DNA of 64,000 nucleotides from Kitagawia praeruptora (lineage: Eukaryota > Streptophyta > Magnoliopsida > Apiales > Apiaceae), in contig CM075348.1 of NCBI GenBank assembly GCA_037693485.1, positions 123,143,609 through 123,207,608 on the forward strand, written 5' to 3'. Shown here one piece after another: positions 47,901-59,312 of this stretch. The number at the start of each line of letters is the position of its first letter. Within the stretch, counting starts at the first letter, position 1. The notes beneath the pieces were generated by a model. It was not told where the DNA came from and did no database searches. It saw only the letters and a list, made by a program, of their open reading frames with translations. Both the position numbers and the translations under genes were made by a program.

Positions 47901-49609
47901 GCTTCTACGAATTTAACCATAACGTCTAAACCGTAAGTCCATTTCATACGATCTTTATATCAAAACGAAGCTTATAACATAATCTATCCTATCATGGCAG
48001 AATATGAAACTGGACAGTGAGTTAAAGCTACTGTCAAACACGATTTCTTAAGGTCAACGAAATTTTGGCATTACGACGGCTATAAATCGAACGTTTCAAA
48101 AATCGTAACATCAAACCCAAGCCACACCGAGCATCCATACAACTTATACACATGATTTCTCATCCCAAAATATCGAAGAACATATCACTTCATCATATTG
48201 TTCATCATGTTACCAAAATCACTAAATCACTTAACTAATCGTGCTTATAACATACTATCATCAATACTACTCTTAAATCCATCAAGAACATGCATAAACA
48301 TAAAGTAAGGCCTAGGGTTTCAAGAGGGTTATACCTTCCTTGGGGTGTATATAAGTCTAACAAGCCTTGATCTAGTCCTTGAGAGTGCTTAAGCTTGCTT
48401 AGATCAACCAAAGAATCAAGAAAAACAAAGTTAGTTCTTGAAGAACACTATTCACCCTAGATTTTGAAGATTTATTTGAAAATGGAAAACATGGAGATTG
48501 AAGCTAAGATTTTTAGGAGATCATTTTCATGAAATATGGGACTCACCATAAAAATTTGGAGACCAAATGATGGTTGAAAGTTGGATTTGTTTTCTTGAAT
48601 TATTCATAAAGCCGAATGGAGCTTTCTTGGGGAGAATGGAGTTCTTGGCCTTGGTTGCTTGGTTGATTTGCATTATTGTGATGTGTTTCTAGCTATAAAG
48701 CTACTTTAATAAAGTGATGATGCAAGGGATGATGTTTTTGGATGAGTATGTGTTGATGTTTAAGTGGTGGAATGGTAAAGAGATGCTAAGTACTAGTTGA
48801 TCTCTAATGGTGCTAGTTAGTAATGCAACTAGCTTTGTTTATTTGATCTTATCTAGCATAAAGTGATTATGTCACCTTCCACTAGCTCATCACACCTCTC
48901 GGTTCTCTGCTTATCTCTTTGTCCGGTTATTGCTCAATTTCATTGATCGTTCAGAGGAATAACTCAACCGTTTCTAGTTAGGGTTTTACCGGAAACCTTC
49001 TTAATATTTATAATTCCATTCTCAATCTTTCTTAAAAACTCTCGAACTTAAATTCCTTAAATCCCCTTATTGAATCCTTAAGTCTTTCAGGGTCCAGGGA
49101 ATTCTCGGAGAAAATAAAAGTGCTGTTTTTCAGAATCCGATCGCTTTTACATACACTTATTTTTCCCCTGGATCACTAATACGAACACAAAAATCCGCTC
49201 CGAACACTTCTGTATAGCGTCGTCTAATAATATTCTCTTTTCCACCAAAAACACTATTCACACTTTAATCTCTTTTATTCCTTATATTTACTAAAAATGT
49301 CCTTGCTCTCTTTCGGGCGTTCCTTAACCCTTTCACGGAGCCACTGGACTAATAACAGATATCGATTTGGAAGATATGAAAATATTTCCTCTATTTGGAA
49401 TTTCCATAACTTGTTTTCCTAGGAGATAGATTATTCTAATCTAAGTTGTCAACCCATTGCATTCTTCATGACATATGAACCTTGGAATCTATATCCAATC
49501 AATACTCATTCATTAGAATGGTTAATGCCTTGGAGTCGGAGTCATTGTTCCTTCTTTTCTCAACACTTAATAAAAAGTTTTAATTCTACCGAAAATTTGG
49601 GTTCTTACA
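44967..49609 (-). repeat. 5' LTR of element G (4.64 kb)
   Basis: On the minus strand it begins TGTAAGAACCC at 49609 and ends GGGTGTTACA at 44967, the same ends as LTR A. Shared blocks include 45740-46020 (inverse of 16560-16820) and the AT array at 46360-47060. No genes are seen. Confidence 0.85.
46360..47060 (-). repeat. AATATT-rich degenerate tandem array in LTR of G
   Basis: Inverse of the array at 15465-16330: units with AATGAATATTCGAAATAATATTC-like cores, diverged and of variable spacing. Confidence 0.65.
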
Positions 49610-51059
49610 AAACCCATAGAGTGCAAGTGGGTTTTTAAGAAGAAAACTAACACAGATGGAAATTTACAGACCTACAATGCAAGACTAGTGGCGAAAGGTT
49701 TCAAGCAAATTCATGGTATTGACTATGATGAAACTTTCTCACCAGTAGCTATAGTCAAATCCATCAGGATTTTGCTTGCGATAGTAGCTTATTATGACTA
49801 TGAGATCTGGCAAATGGATGTCAAGACCGCTTTCTTAAATGGGAGCTTAGAAGATGATGTGTACATGACACAACCTCAGGGTTTTGTCGATTCGAGGTTT
49901 GCTAGAATGGTTTGTAAGTTGCGACGATCCATTTATGGATTAAAGCAGGCCTCTAGAAGATGGAACATCCGTTTTAATGAAACAGTCAAAGAGTTTGGCT
50001 TCATACAAAATGAGGATGAGCCGTGTGTTTACAAAAAGGTTAGTGGGAGCCATGTGGCATTCCTAGTATTATATGTAGATGACATATTACTAATAGGGAA
50101 TGACATTCCTTCTCTACAGGCTGTGAAGACTTGATTGGGAAAAAGTTTCTCGATGAAAGACTTAGGCGATGCTACATACATATTAGGGATCAGGATCTAT
50201 AGAGATAGGTCTAAAAGATTAATCGGCTTAAGTCAGAGTACATACATTGACAAAGTATTGCATCGTTTTGGGATGCAAGAGGCAAAGAGGGGCTATGTCC
50301 CAATGTCTCATGGGATAGCGATCTCAAAGGAAAACTGTCCTGTATCATCAGATGATAAGGACCGTATGAGTAAAGTACCATATGCTTCGGCAATTGGTTT
50401 TAAAATGTATGCAATGATATGTACTCGTCCAGATGTCTCGTATGCTTTAAGCATGACGAGAAGATACCAGTCTAATCCAGGTGAGGTTCACTGGACAGTT
50501 GTCAAGAATATTCTTAAGTACCTTAAACGGACTAAAGATTCGTTCTTGATAGACGGAGGAGATGAGAAGCTGGTTGTAAGAGGTTACACAGATGCTTGTT
50601 CCCAGACAGATAGGGATGATTCTGTGTCCCAGTCTGGATTCCTGTTTTGTCTAAATGGAGGTGTTGTAAGCTAGAAAAGTTCTAAGCAAGAGACAATAGC
50701 TAATTCTACAATGAAAGCTGAGTATAATGCTGCCAGTGAAGCAGCCAAAGAGGCTGTTTGGATTTGGAAGTTTATTACAGGACTTGGTGTGGTTCCACGA
50801 TCGCAGATCCAGTTGATCTGTATTGCGATAACAATGGAGCCATTGCGCAGGCTAAGGAACCAAGGTCACATTCCAAGGCAAAGCATATACTTAGAAGATA
50901 TCACCTTCTTCGAGAGATTAACGATATAGGAGATAACATATACGTAAAGTGCATACTAATGATAATGTTGCAGACCCACTGACTAAGGCTTTGTCGCAGC
51001 AGAAGCACGAAGGTCACACTAGTTCCATGGGTATTAGATACATGGGCGATTGGCTCTAG
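49610..51059 (+). pseudogene. Copia reverse transcriptase-RNase H pseudogene (element H)
   Basis: It starts within RT (KPIECKWVFKKKT) and keeps MDVKTAFLNGSLEDDVYMTQP and VLYVDDILLIGND. There are in-frame stops at about 50132 (TGA) and 50672 (TAG), both at positions that are Trp in element C (VKTW, VSWKSS). A one-base loss near 50790 shifts the RNase H frame, which reads on as YCDNNGAIAQAKEPRSHS, and another small indel lies near 50930. It cannot encode active enzyme. Confidence 0.85.
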
Positions 51060-51073
51060 TGCAAGTGGGAGAT

Positions 51074-52567
51074 TGATAGTGTTAATGCCCTAGAGATAAT
51101 GTACTTGTGCTTCTAGGAAAGACTATTTTGTTATTTAATGATTATGTTATACTGATTATTCTACATTAATTTATTATGTCTTAATTTACTACGATATAAA
51201 TGTTAGAGTAATAAATGTCCTTGGAATATAGAACATGTATTCTATATCTTTAAGTATTTGACTTAAAAATGAGATTATATGAATAATGTTTATATTCCTA
51301 AATATCCCTAATCGAGCATTATTAATATGGGACAATTATAATGCATAAAGATTAGTATGTTTGTTGACGGATGACCACATCTCATTGGTCATAGGTATAG
51401 TGATACTAAAGTCAAGAACATAGGTGCATGTAATTTTATACATGGCACTGGATTAACCCACGGTGAGATTCTACATGTTGATAATGTCATTAGAAAGACT
51501 CACAGTGATAATGGTGTAATGATCCTTAGACTTGAGATCATTATATTTCTACACGAGGATTAATATACTTTGACTACATTAAAAGTTACCTTTGACCGGG
51601 TGATGATAAAAGTGTACATCGGGTATATTATGAGTCGTATGAGAGATATGAATGATAGATAAAGGATTTAACCATCCTACTATTAGGAGAGATATTATTG
51701 GCCTCTTGATTGAGTGAGACTATGAAAATGCATGGACATGCTCAAATATTGATTTGTTTTAATAGTCTACTCATTGATCAAGGAAACCCAGATTTAACGT
51801 TGAAGAGGATGACTAATAACATGCCTCGAGTTTAATCTATAATATTTGGTTAAAGGGATTATATTACACGGAAACATTAATCACGAAAGGTTTAATTGGA
51901 TCACCAATTATTATTATTACTTGGGTAGCAATGATGTATTACTATATGCCGCTCATTGTTTATAATTTTATTATTGGATATTAAAATTATTGTCAACGTA
52001 ATAATAACCTAAAGGGTTACACAATAAGAACGTTTAAAAGGAGTTTTAATTTAAATTACGAATTAAAATTAAATTATTAAATTCGAAATTGGATATTTAA
52101 TTAATTGAGTTGGTTTTAATTATAATTAAATAGAATTCGAATTTAATATTAAATCCAAATCAGAATGGGTTTGGAGAAGCCCAATTCGATTTAGGGTTTA
52201 GCCCAATCTCTCTTCCCTATAAATACATTATGATGTATTGTTTAAGGATAGACTTTTGCAATTCATTTTTAGAGAAAAACGTTTGAGAGACTAGAGAGAG
52301 GCACGTTCTTCGGCTATTACCGGCTCCGGTGATCGTTGGACGATCAAGCGTTCGTGTGGACTACTTTGGCAACATAAATCTCGAAGAGGGCTGCGTGGTG
52401 ATTGTTTTGGACCTCCATCTGTCATCAATTTGTAAAGCTTCTTTAAGGTAATCATCTAACTCTGAATTAAATATCATGTTTTTGCATGTATCCTGCGGTA
52501 GGGTATCGATTTTTATTCTTTTTCACGTTTAATTCCGCTGCGTTTGATGCTCGAAACCCTTCTAACA
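51074..52567 (+). repeat. 3' LTR of element H (1494 bp)
   Basis: Starts TGATAGTG after the tract GCAAGTGGGAGAT and ends CTAACA at 52567. It is homologous to the LTR of C in inverse orientation across its length (for example 51585-51612 against 22430-22470) but with many substitutions. Possible target copy TTTCT at 52568-52572. Confidence 0.8.
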
Positions 52568-55048
52568 TTTCTTAGTTTGTAAATCCATGACTCTGTACCC
52601 CTTCTTATTAAAAGGGTAACCTAGGAAAACACACTTAAAAGATTTAGATGCAAATTTATCAGTTGGAGAATAGATGTCTGAAATGTAACAAAGACAACCA
52701 AATGTTCTTAAGGCTAAATAATCAGGTGATTTGTCAAACAAAATCTCATATGGTGATTTATAGTTTGTAACTGGTGAAGGAAGTAAGTTGATGAGATGAG
52801 TGGTTGTGAGAATGCAGTCTCCCCACAGTGAAATAGGTAGTGATGACTGAAATCTAAGGGATCTAGCTACATTTAACAAGTGTTGGTGTTTTTGTTCAGC
52901 AGAGCCATTTTGTTGAGGTGTATGAGCACAGCTAAATTGCTGTAAAATTCCCAAGTTATTGAGATGAGTGTTCAATTCAGAATTAGTGAATTCTGAGCCA
53001 TTGTCTGACCTTATGATTTTGATAGTTTTATGAAATTGAGTATGAACATAAGCCAGAAAATCTTTAAGTAATCGAGGAACTTGAGTTTTTGAAGATACAA
53101 GAAACACCCAAGTACATTTTGAATAGTCATCTACTATTGTCATAAACTTATTACAAGTACCATGAGTCATAACTCTGTAAGGACCCCAGACATCACAATT
53201 GATGATCTCAAATATATTAGTACTTCTAGACTCTCTAATGGGAAATGGCAATCTAACTTGTTTTGCTCTATGACAAACATCACAATCAGGAAATGTAGAA
53301 GACTTTGAGATAGACAAACTAGGAATATGGTTGATAACAGTTGGTGAAGGATATCCAAGCCTCCAATGCCACTTAACAAGAGTAGATGTGTTACTCTGAG
53401 AACAGGTCAAAGAAGAAACAACAGGTTCCGAGGAGTTACTGACAGTAACGATTGATGTATAGAGCTTGTAAAGACCATCTGTAAGTTTACCAATCTCTGT
53501 CTCCATCATCGAGACAGGGTCCTGCAAAAGACATTTAGAAGCAGAGAATACAATGTTGCAAGCATTGTGATTAGTAAGTTGAGAAATGGATAATAAGTTG
53601 CACTGAAAAGTAGGAACAACTAGTACATCATGTAAAGTTATTTGAGAAGAAAGATTGACAGTGCCTATGTGTGTGACTGATGAAGTTGCTCCATTTGACA
53701 AATGCAAATCTGAATCAGTAGGTTTAGGATTATGAACCAAATGAATATGAGGAGTAATATGATGTGTGGCTCCTGAATCTAATATCCAAACCATATCAGA
53801 CTGGGGAAAAGTAACATGAGAAGCAAATATTGCTGAATTAGTAAGACATGTAATACCTGCCACATGATTAGCACTAGTATTCAACCAAGGAGCAGTAGAG
53901 ACCTTCACTTTAGATTGTAGCATTTGAATCAATTGCTGACATTGAGCTTCAGAAAGATCATTTGATCCAGGAGACACATTGTTGCTAGTAGAAGCTTGTG
54001 TGAGAGTATGTAAATCAGGTATAGTGGACTCAGTATGAGCATTAGCGGCATTCTGCTTATTAACAGTAGATCGAATCTTTGGCTTTGGCTTGCCAAACAA
54101 ACGATGCCATTCCGGATAGCCATGAAGTGCAAAGCACTTATCATGTGAATGCCCAGTCATATGACAGTAATCACATTCAACAGAATTATCAGACTTATGT
54201 TTATCATCCCTTCGAAATTGAGTTTGCTTGACTCTATGAGAGTTACCAGAATTAAAACGAGCATTCATAGCAGTATTTTCAGGTATCATAGAGACATGAT
54301 TAACATGATTTCGTTGATTTTCATCTTGCAAGAGCATGGCATATGCTTGATTGAGATCAGGCAAAGGAGACATTAGGAGAATTTGACCACGAGTAGCAGT
54401 GAATTGATCATTCAATCCCATTAAGAATTGACTTAGCTTCATCTGATTCTCATAATGCATAATTTTCAAGGCAAGATTACAAGTGCAAGTATTTGTTGTG
54501 CAAGAACAACGAGGAATAGGTGCCAAATTTTCTAATTCATCCATCAGTCCTCGAAAACGTGTAAAATAGCTAGTAATTAACTGTGTACCTTGAGTCAGTG
54601 AAGCAAGATCTTTGCGTAAGTTGAACAATCGTGGAACATTGCTCTGTGCATATCGAATTGCAAGATCCTCCCAGCTTTGTTGAGTCGTACTCATATAAAC
54701 AATGCTTTTCCTAATTTCATTCGAAACCGAGTTCAATATCCACGAAATGACCATATCGTTGCTTCGTTTCCATAAAGCAAACTGTGGAGATGTTTCTACA
54801 GGTTGTGTTTGAGTACCGTCGATGAATCCAAGCTTCAGTTTTGCAGAAAGAGCGATCTTAATCGAACGTCTCCATTGATGATAGTTCAGATCTGTAAGCA
54901 CTTCAGTAACTAGAGAAATGCCCGGAAGATCAGATGTACTCAAAAAGTATGGATGATTATTATCGATCACAGCTGTCGACGCCATTGAAGCTGTCTGATT
55001 AGCAGTAGAAGAAGATGAATTGAGTGCGGAAGCGTACGAACGCATCAC
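52568..55048 (-). CDS. Copia Gag-protease-integrase polyprotein (element I), 3' truncated
   Basis: An open frame of about 826 codons from Met at 55048. Gag domain (YHQWRRSIKIALSAKLKLGF; TTQQSWEDLAIRYAQSN), zinc knuckle CDYCHMTGHSHDKCFALHG, protease WILDSGATHHIT, pre-integrase WHWRLGYPSP with CDVCHRAKQ, integrase CDVWGPYRVMTHG, IRSDNGSEF and TPQQNGSAEQKHQHLLNVA, then FGCLCY...FLGYP. This combination (CFALHGYPEWH knuckle, gag starting near the ATG) fits the Retrofit/Ale type; lineage inferred. The frame is cut after MDLQTKK by the LTR of element H, so RT-RNase H lies left of the window. No stop is seen in the part present. Confidence 0.9.
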
Positions 55049-55070
55049 AACATACAGGTACAGGCTTCAC

Positions 55071-55082
55071 GCTCTGATACCA
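55071..55082 (-). other. Primer-binding site of element I (initiator tRNA-Met)
   Basis: TGGTATCAGAGC on the minus strand, only 22 bp upstream of the gag start. Confidence 0.85.
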
Positions 55083-55259
55083 TAACAGAAAAGCTTAAGT
55101 GTGTAACTAAACATTGCTAAAGAAAGGAGGAGAAGAAGATAACATTTCAACTTAGATCCAGTTTGTTACAGAGAGATCCTTATATACAATCTACAGATAG
55201 CATCTAGAATATTCTAGATATTTAGCTCTATGAGAATTACAGCTCACTCGAGTCTAACA
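55083..55259 (-). repeat. 5' LTR of element I (about 177 bp)
   Basis: On the minus strand TGTTAGACTCG (55259) to TTCTGTTA (55083), with a TATA box (TATATAAGG, complement near 55179-55188). The short length fits Retrofit/Ale elements. The exact inner edge is uncertain because it ends TTA instead of CA. Confidence 0.65.
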
Positions 55260-55348
55260 GAATTTGTTATCATATCTTGTCTTGTAGTGATGTTTATTAT
55301 TCTGATGCGGCATCTACACGTGTGTTCTTGCTGTCATCATTTGGCGCC

Positions 55349-55925
55349 CACTACGCCACAAGTGAGCATACGCAACCCCCAAATAAAGTTGCAAAAGACC
55401 TGAAAAGCTTTGTGTAAGGCCTTACGCAACACCAGAGGGGCGTTGCCAATATTAGCGTTGCGTAAGACCCCTAATGCAACGCTTTTTCAAGCTACTGCAA
55501 CACCACGAAAGTATTGCATAAGTGGCCTTATGCAACAGCAAAAGCAGGTAAACGCAACACCATAAGATTTCAGCCTCCACCATGGTGCCACGTCAGCAGT
55601 GGGGTCCAATATGGTGCCACATCAGCAGTGAGGCCCACCATTGTGCCACGTCAGCAGTGGGGCCACATAATGCCACATTAGCAGTGGGGCCCACCATGGT
55701 GCCACGTCAACAGTGGGGCCCACTAGTGGTGCCACGTCAGCAATGAGGCCCACGTCAACAGTGGGGCCCACATGGTGCCACGTCAGCACTGGGGACCACT
55801 ATCTAATGCAACACTAGTTTGGTCTAATGCAACATCATTTTTTTTTGCAACATCAGAAGTATGTTTAGCAACACTAAATATACCATAATACAACATCATA
55901 TATAGTCAAATGCAACACTTTTTAA
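55349..55925. mobile_element. CACTA-type transposon terminus with subterminal repeats
   Basis: Begins CACTACGCCACAAGTGAGC. It is followed by about fifteen GCAAC/GTTGC motifs in both orientations up to ~55920, the usual make-up of a CACTA (En/Spm) end where transposase binds. I could not find the opposite end (GTAGTG with inverted repeats) in the window. Confidence 0.55.
55578..55800. repeat. GC-rich minisatellite, about eight units of 24-31 bp
   Basis: Units read roughly GGTGCCACGTCAGCAGTGG followed by GGCCCACCAT. It lies within the CACTA-like subterminal region in otherwise AT-rich DNA. Each unit holds an ACGT core and a GTGGGGCCCAC block. Confidence 0.8.
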
Positions 55926-56724
55926 TAAAAAATTTGAAATAGCTGCTTTGTTTATACATTAATCCCAAAAATAACAAACCAAGACAACAAGATACTTAAT
56001 GTCCAACCAACAAATTCTTACCAGCATATAATAAAACCAAGTAATTGCTACTAATTCTTACAAACTTTAGAACTAATTAAGCACAAAGATTAATATGTCA
56101 CATGGGTGTTGCTTCTTGTATCCGTTCCTCAACTCTTCTATGATTTATAACTTCCCTTGCTCAGGCACCCCTGTGCTGCAAACGCTGCAGATTGGTCATA
56201 GAAGTCAGGGTCCAACCTTTGTATCAACAAAAGGTCTTCTGCGAAATAGATGTAAATGGATGTAACAACACTTTCTACCACAACCAAAATAGATGTAAAT
56301 GGATGTAACAACACTTTCTACCACAACCATTGAGACCCCGACCTATGAGTCAAATTGAACATTGATAGTCAAATAACAAATGCATAATTTGAGTCAAAAA
56401 TAAATAAAATATTTGTACACGCTATCAGGTAGTGAAAGAGTTAAATTCGAAGGGGTTCACAGTCACCCATATTAGTAGAAATCTGGTATTCTGGTAAAGA
56501 TTCCAGGGAGTAATAGCAGGCAATTCAATAGAAGAGAACAAAAGTACACACACACATGAACAAAGGGGCCGCAACTGATATTGGATGAAATTAGGTTAAC
56601 TATTTACATAATAAGTGGGAACAAGAATAAGGTCAGAAACAAACCTGAATTTGATGAAGAGTTTGACAACTTGCTCTTTTACTTATCTGATATCACAAGA
56701 TAAATTTTAGAGTAAACTTCAAAA
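55926..56724. other. Unassigned AT-rich stretch
   Basis: No convincing gene. A short minus-strand stretch near 56110-56240 (LDPDFYDQSAAFAAQG) could be a coding remnant; I do not recognise it. It contains a 43-bp tandem duplication. Confidence 0.3.
56243..56328. repeat. 43-bp perfect tandem duplication
   Basis: Two adjacent copies of a unit containing AATAGATGTAAATGGATG and ending CTACCACAACC. Confidence 0.85.
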
Positions 56725-57305
56725 TGGTGGCCAGATTTTACACTCATTTTCAAAAAAGTGGCAAGATTTTCATGTTTTGCAAAATGGTGGTCAGACTTTC
56801 CTTTTTCCTTTCAAAAAGGTGGCTATAGGCGATTTTCAACTTTTTGGCAGGAATAAAATGGGAAAAAAGACTAGAGATCCCAAAATTGTCCACAAAAATT
56901 CCCAAATTAATATATGTCACCATATGATTGGTTATATTCGTAATAATAATAATGCCCCCATGTATGCACATCAATTCACCAAAAAATCCACAAATATGAG
57001 GTGTCAAGATTTAATTAGTCAATTTATGTGCATGCATGGAGGGGGCATTATTATTATTATTACGAATATAAGCAATCATATGGTGACACATATTAATTTG
57101 GGGATTTTTTAGATAATTTTTGGGATTTTTAGCATTATTTTATAGTAAAATAACATATTTTCCCATTTTACCCCTACCAAATAAGCTGAAAATCATCTCC
57201 AGCCATTTTTTTTGAAAGGAAAAAGGCAAATCTAGCCACCATTTTACAAAATTGAAAATCTGGACACTTTTTTGAAAATGAATGTAAAATCTGGCCACTT
57301 TTATT
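56725..57305. mobile_element. Foldback MITE, about 580 bp, almost one long inverted repeat
   Basis: Left end AAAATGGTGGCCAGATTTTA, right end the imperfect complement (TAAAATCTGGCCACTTTT). The inverted homology continues inwards: GTCACCATATGATTGG near 56915 against CAATCATATGGTGACAC near 57070, and TAATAATAATAATGCCCCC against its complement near 57040. The arms meet near 57005. There is no coding. A transcript would form a long hairpin and could feed small RNAs. Confidence 0.8.
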
Positions 57306-57812
57306 ACGGATAAAAAATAAAAGCTTCAAAGCACTAACAACCAGCAGAACTCAGACTAGAAACAGTCACTATATAATATCATAATATGTTACTTCAGCTT
57401 GTTGGAATGTGTCAATACTAGATACAATCACGAATAGCTTTTAAGAATAATTTCACTCAACCAATGTCTTTTTATCCTAAACTTTGTATACATTTCCTAC
57501 ACATATAATAGCCTATGCAAACCTACTTTCTACCTTTAAAGCCTTCCAACTCGATCCAGGTGATTTTTCAAAGTTAAACATAAAAGCAGTGTTTTCATGT
57601 TTTTAACATTTCTGACAGCTCCAATCTGTCACAGTCCAGAGCCTCTAACTTCTGTTGGATTTATTCTTTTTACTTGATTCCTTTTTCTGAGTAAACTAGA
57701 CATTCAGGTCTACGACATATCCGAAATTCACTATATAATATCAATTTTACAATTTACAACATAATTTTGAAGTCTGCCCTGCAGCATTTTCGAAAATAGC
57801 GTAAGATACCTT

Positions 57813-59312
57813 TAATGGTTCACCTATACAGCACTTGGTCGACAAGAACCTGAGAATACCAGTTAAGGAAAAATCTTCCGTAGTAGCTATCATAATCTCC
57901 TCCACAAAAGAACCTGGTTTCATGTGGGCATTATCTTGACCCTTGCCCTAAAATGCAAGTTTTCTTGCTTCTGCTGTCCTCTCCACCTCTCCAGACTCTT
58001 CATCAAATACTGATCATAACACTGCCAGTGCACATAAAGAAGTTTTGTTCATGAAAAAGGATTCTCATTGACTATCATCAGCTTCGAGGAACAAACTCAA
58101 GTTTTTCCATTTGCTTATTATTAAAAAAAAGCTTTAATTTAAACAGCTACCTGAAATTCACCGATGCCAGGATATTTCCAACCATGTTTTGCTGGATATG
58201 ATGGGTCATAACTCTCCGCATGGACCTCGTCCAATTTCGATCTCAGATAAGATCCCTCCAGCAAAGAACCTACATTAATTCTACTCGAAATCTTCTCATG
58301 TAATCAAAGTAAACCTGCATTAATTTACAACAGAATGATACACTAGACAACCACAACACCTAAACATTATGGTACAAATAAATTAACAGTTTAAATTAAT
58401 CTGAAACGGGAGGTAAACACATATATACAACAACTGTTTTAACTCAAAACTAAAATTCTATAGAAGGGAAGTGCGTCAAATGAAGTAAAATTTATTAGGT
58501 GAATAGGTGATATTATATTGAACTTGACCAACAAATTGAAGACCTCCAAAATCTTTAGAAAAAGAAATGAACTTACCAAAAACTTGCAAGAACGCAACAG
58601 GAGAGCACAAATTCTACAGGGATTACAAAGTGTTATACCTCGACAGCGGTCCGACCTCTAAAAACTCTTTCCTTGTCAACTCCCCAAGTGAGGCATTCAG
58701 AGTTGCTCGTTCCATCTCTATTCCTGAAATATATGTCTGGATTGCCTTGACCAATTTCTGTCACCCATTGCGGAAGGGGAATATGAACATTATCACCGAC
58801 ATTGCCTCCACATTCATGAAATGACATAACAGCATGTACATTACTTTAATTTAGACCATTAGTAAATAGTCGAGTACAGCAAAGACTTCAATATTTAAAC
58901 AAAAAAACAAAAACATATTAGCGTATGCACACTAATAATATTAAAATGCTTTGTACTAATAAGTTTGAAAAAAGTGAACAACAGCAGCTGGAAATACAAC
59001 TGAAACAAGCTTTCTGCGGCAATAACTCAACAACAACAGTTAAAGATAGCAGTTTTGGTCTTCACGCATACGTGGAACAAAAAGTAAAGGGTATACTTGC
59101 TACAATAATGTAATTTAAACCTGTACACCTAAAGAAACCATATTCATGTGCAAAAGAACAGGAGTAACTCGATCCACAGGAGGCATGTCTATATTGTTAT
59201 GCCCTACACACCTGTATCTTGAGCTTAAGATCCCGTACAATCTGCAAAAGCTTCTTGTAGCCATTCCAGTTATATCGTTGAGGAGCATGAGCTTCCACTA
59301 TGCCCCACCAGT
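57813..59312 (-). pseudogene. Beta-amylase-like pseudogene, partial, multi-exon
   Basis: Four exon remnants on the minus strand: about 59312-59212 (WWGIVEAHAPQRYNWNGYKK), 58830-58639 (VMSFHECGGNVGDNVHIPLP; FRGRTAVE), 58314-58151 (VYFDYMRRF; in other frames SEIEIG and GWKYPGIGEFQ) and 58021 to ~57813 (CYDQYLMKSL; GGDYDSYYGRFFLNWYSQVL). The order matches glycoside hydrolase family 14, which releases maltose from starch; the EIEIG-GPCGEL-PAKHGWKYPGIGEFQ form recalls the BAM4/BAM9 type of non-classical beta-amylases (from memory). Frameshifts occur in exons 3 and 4, the acceptor before exon 2 lacks AG, and the N-terminal ~100 and C-terminal residues are missing. Upstream is only GA-rich sequence. 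So it is not functional. Confidence 0.75.

Larger units (their letters stand above)
37004..49609 (-). mobile_element. Element G: long-LTR gypsy-type retrotransposon with decayed interior
   Basis: 5' LTR 44967-49609, primer site at 44949-44962, a 5.8-kb interior, polypurine tract at 39168-39180, and a 3' LTR from 39167 leftwards, cut at 37004 by element F. Its 5' LTR edge (49609) abuts RT sequence of copia H, so G was inserted in H. Same family as element A. Confidence 0.8.
49610..52567 (+). mobile_element. Element H: 3' part of a copia retrotransposon related to C
   Basis: RT-RNase H remnant (49610-51059), polypurine tract and 3' LTR (51074-52567). Protein and LTR match element C closely, in opposite orientation, so H is an older relative of C. 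The left end begins where element G was inserted; the right end abuts integrase sequence of element I. Confidence 0.85.

Noticed and set aside
10877..55082. tRNA genes at the five tRNA-like TGGTATCAGAGC-type sites
   Set aside because: They are primer-binding sites next to LTR edges; no cloverleaf sequence surrounds them.
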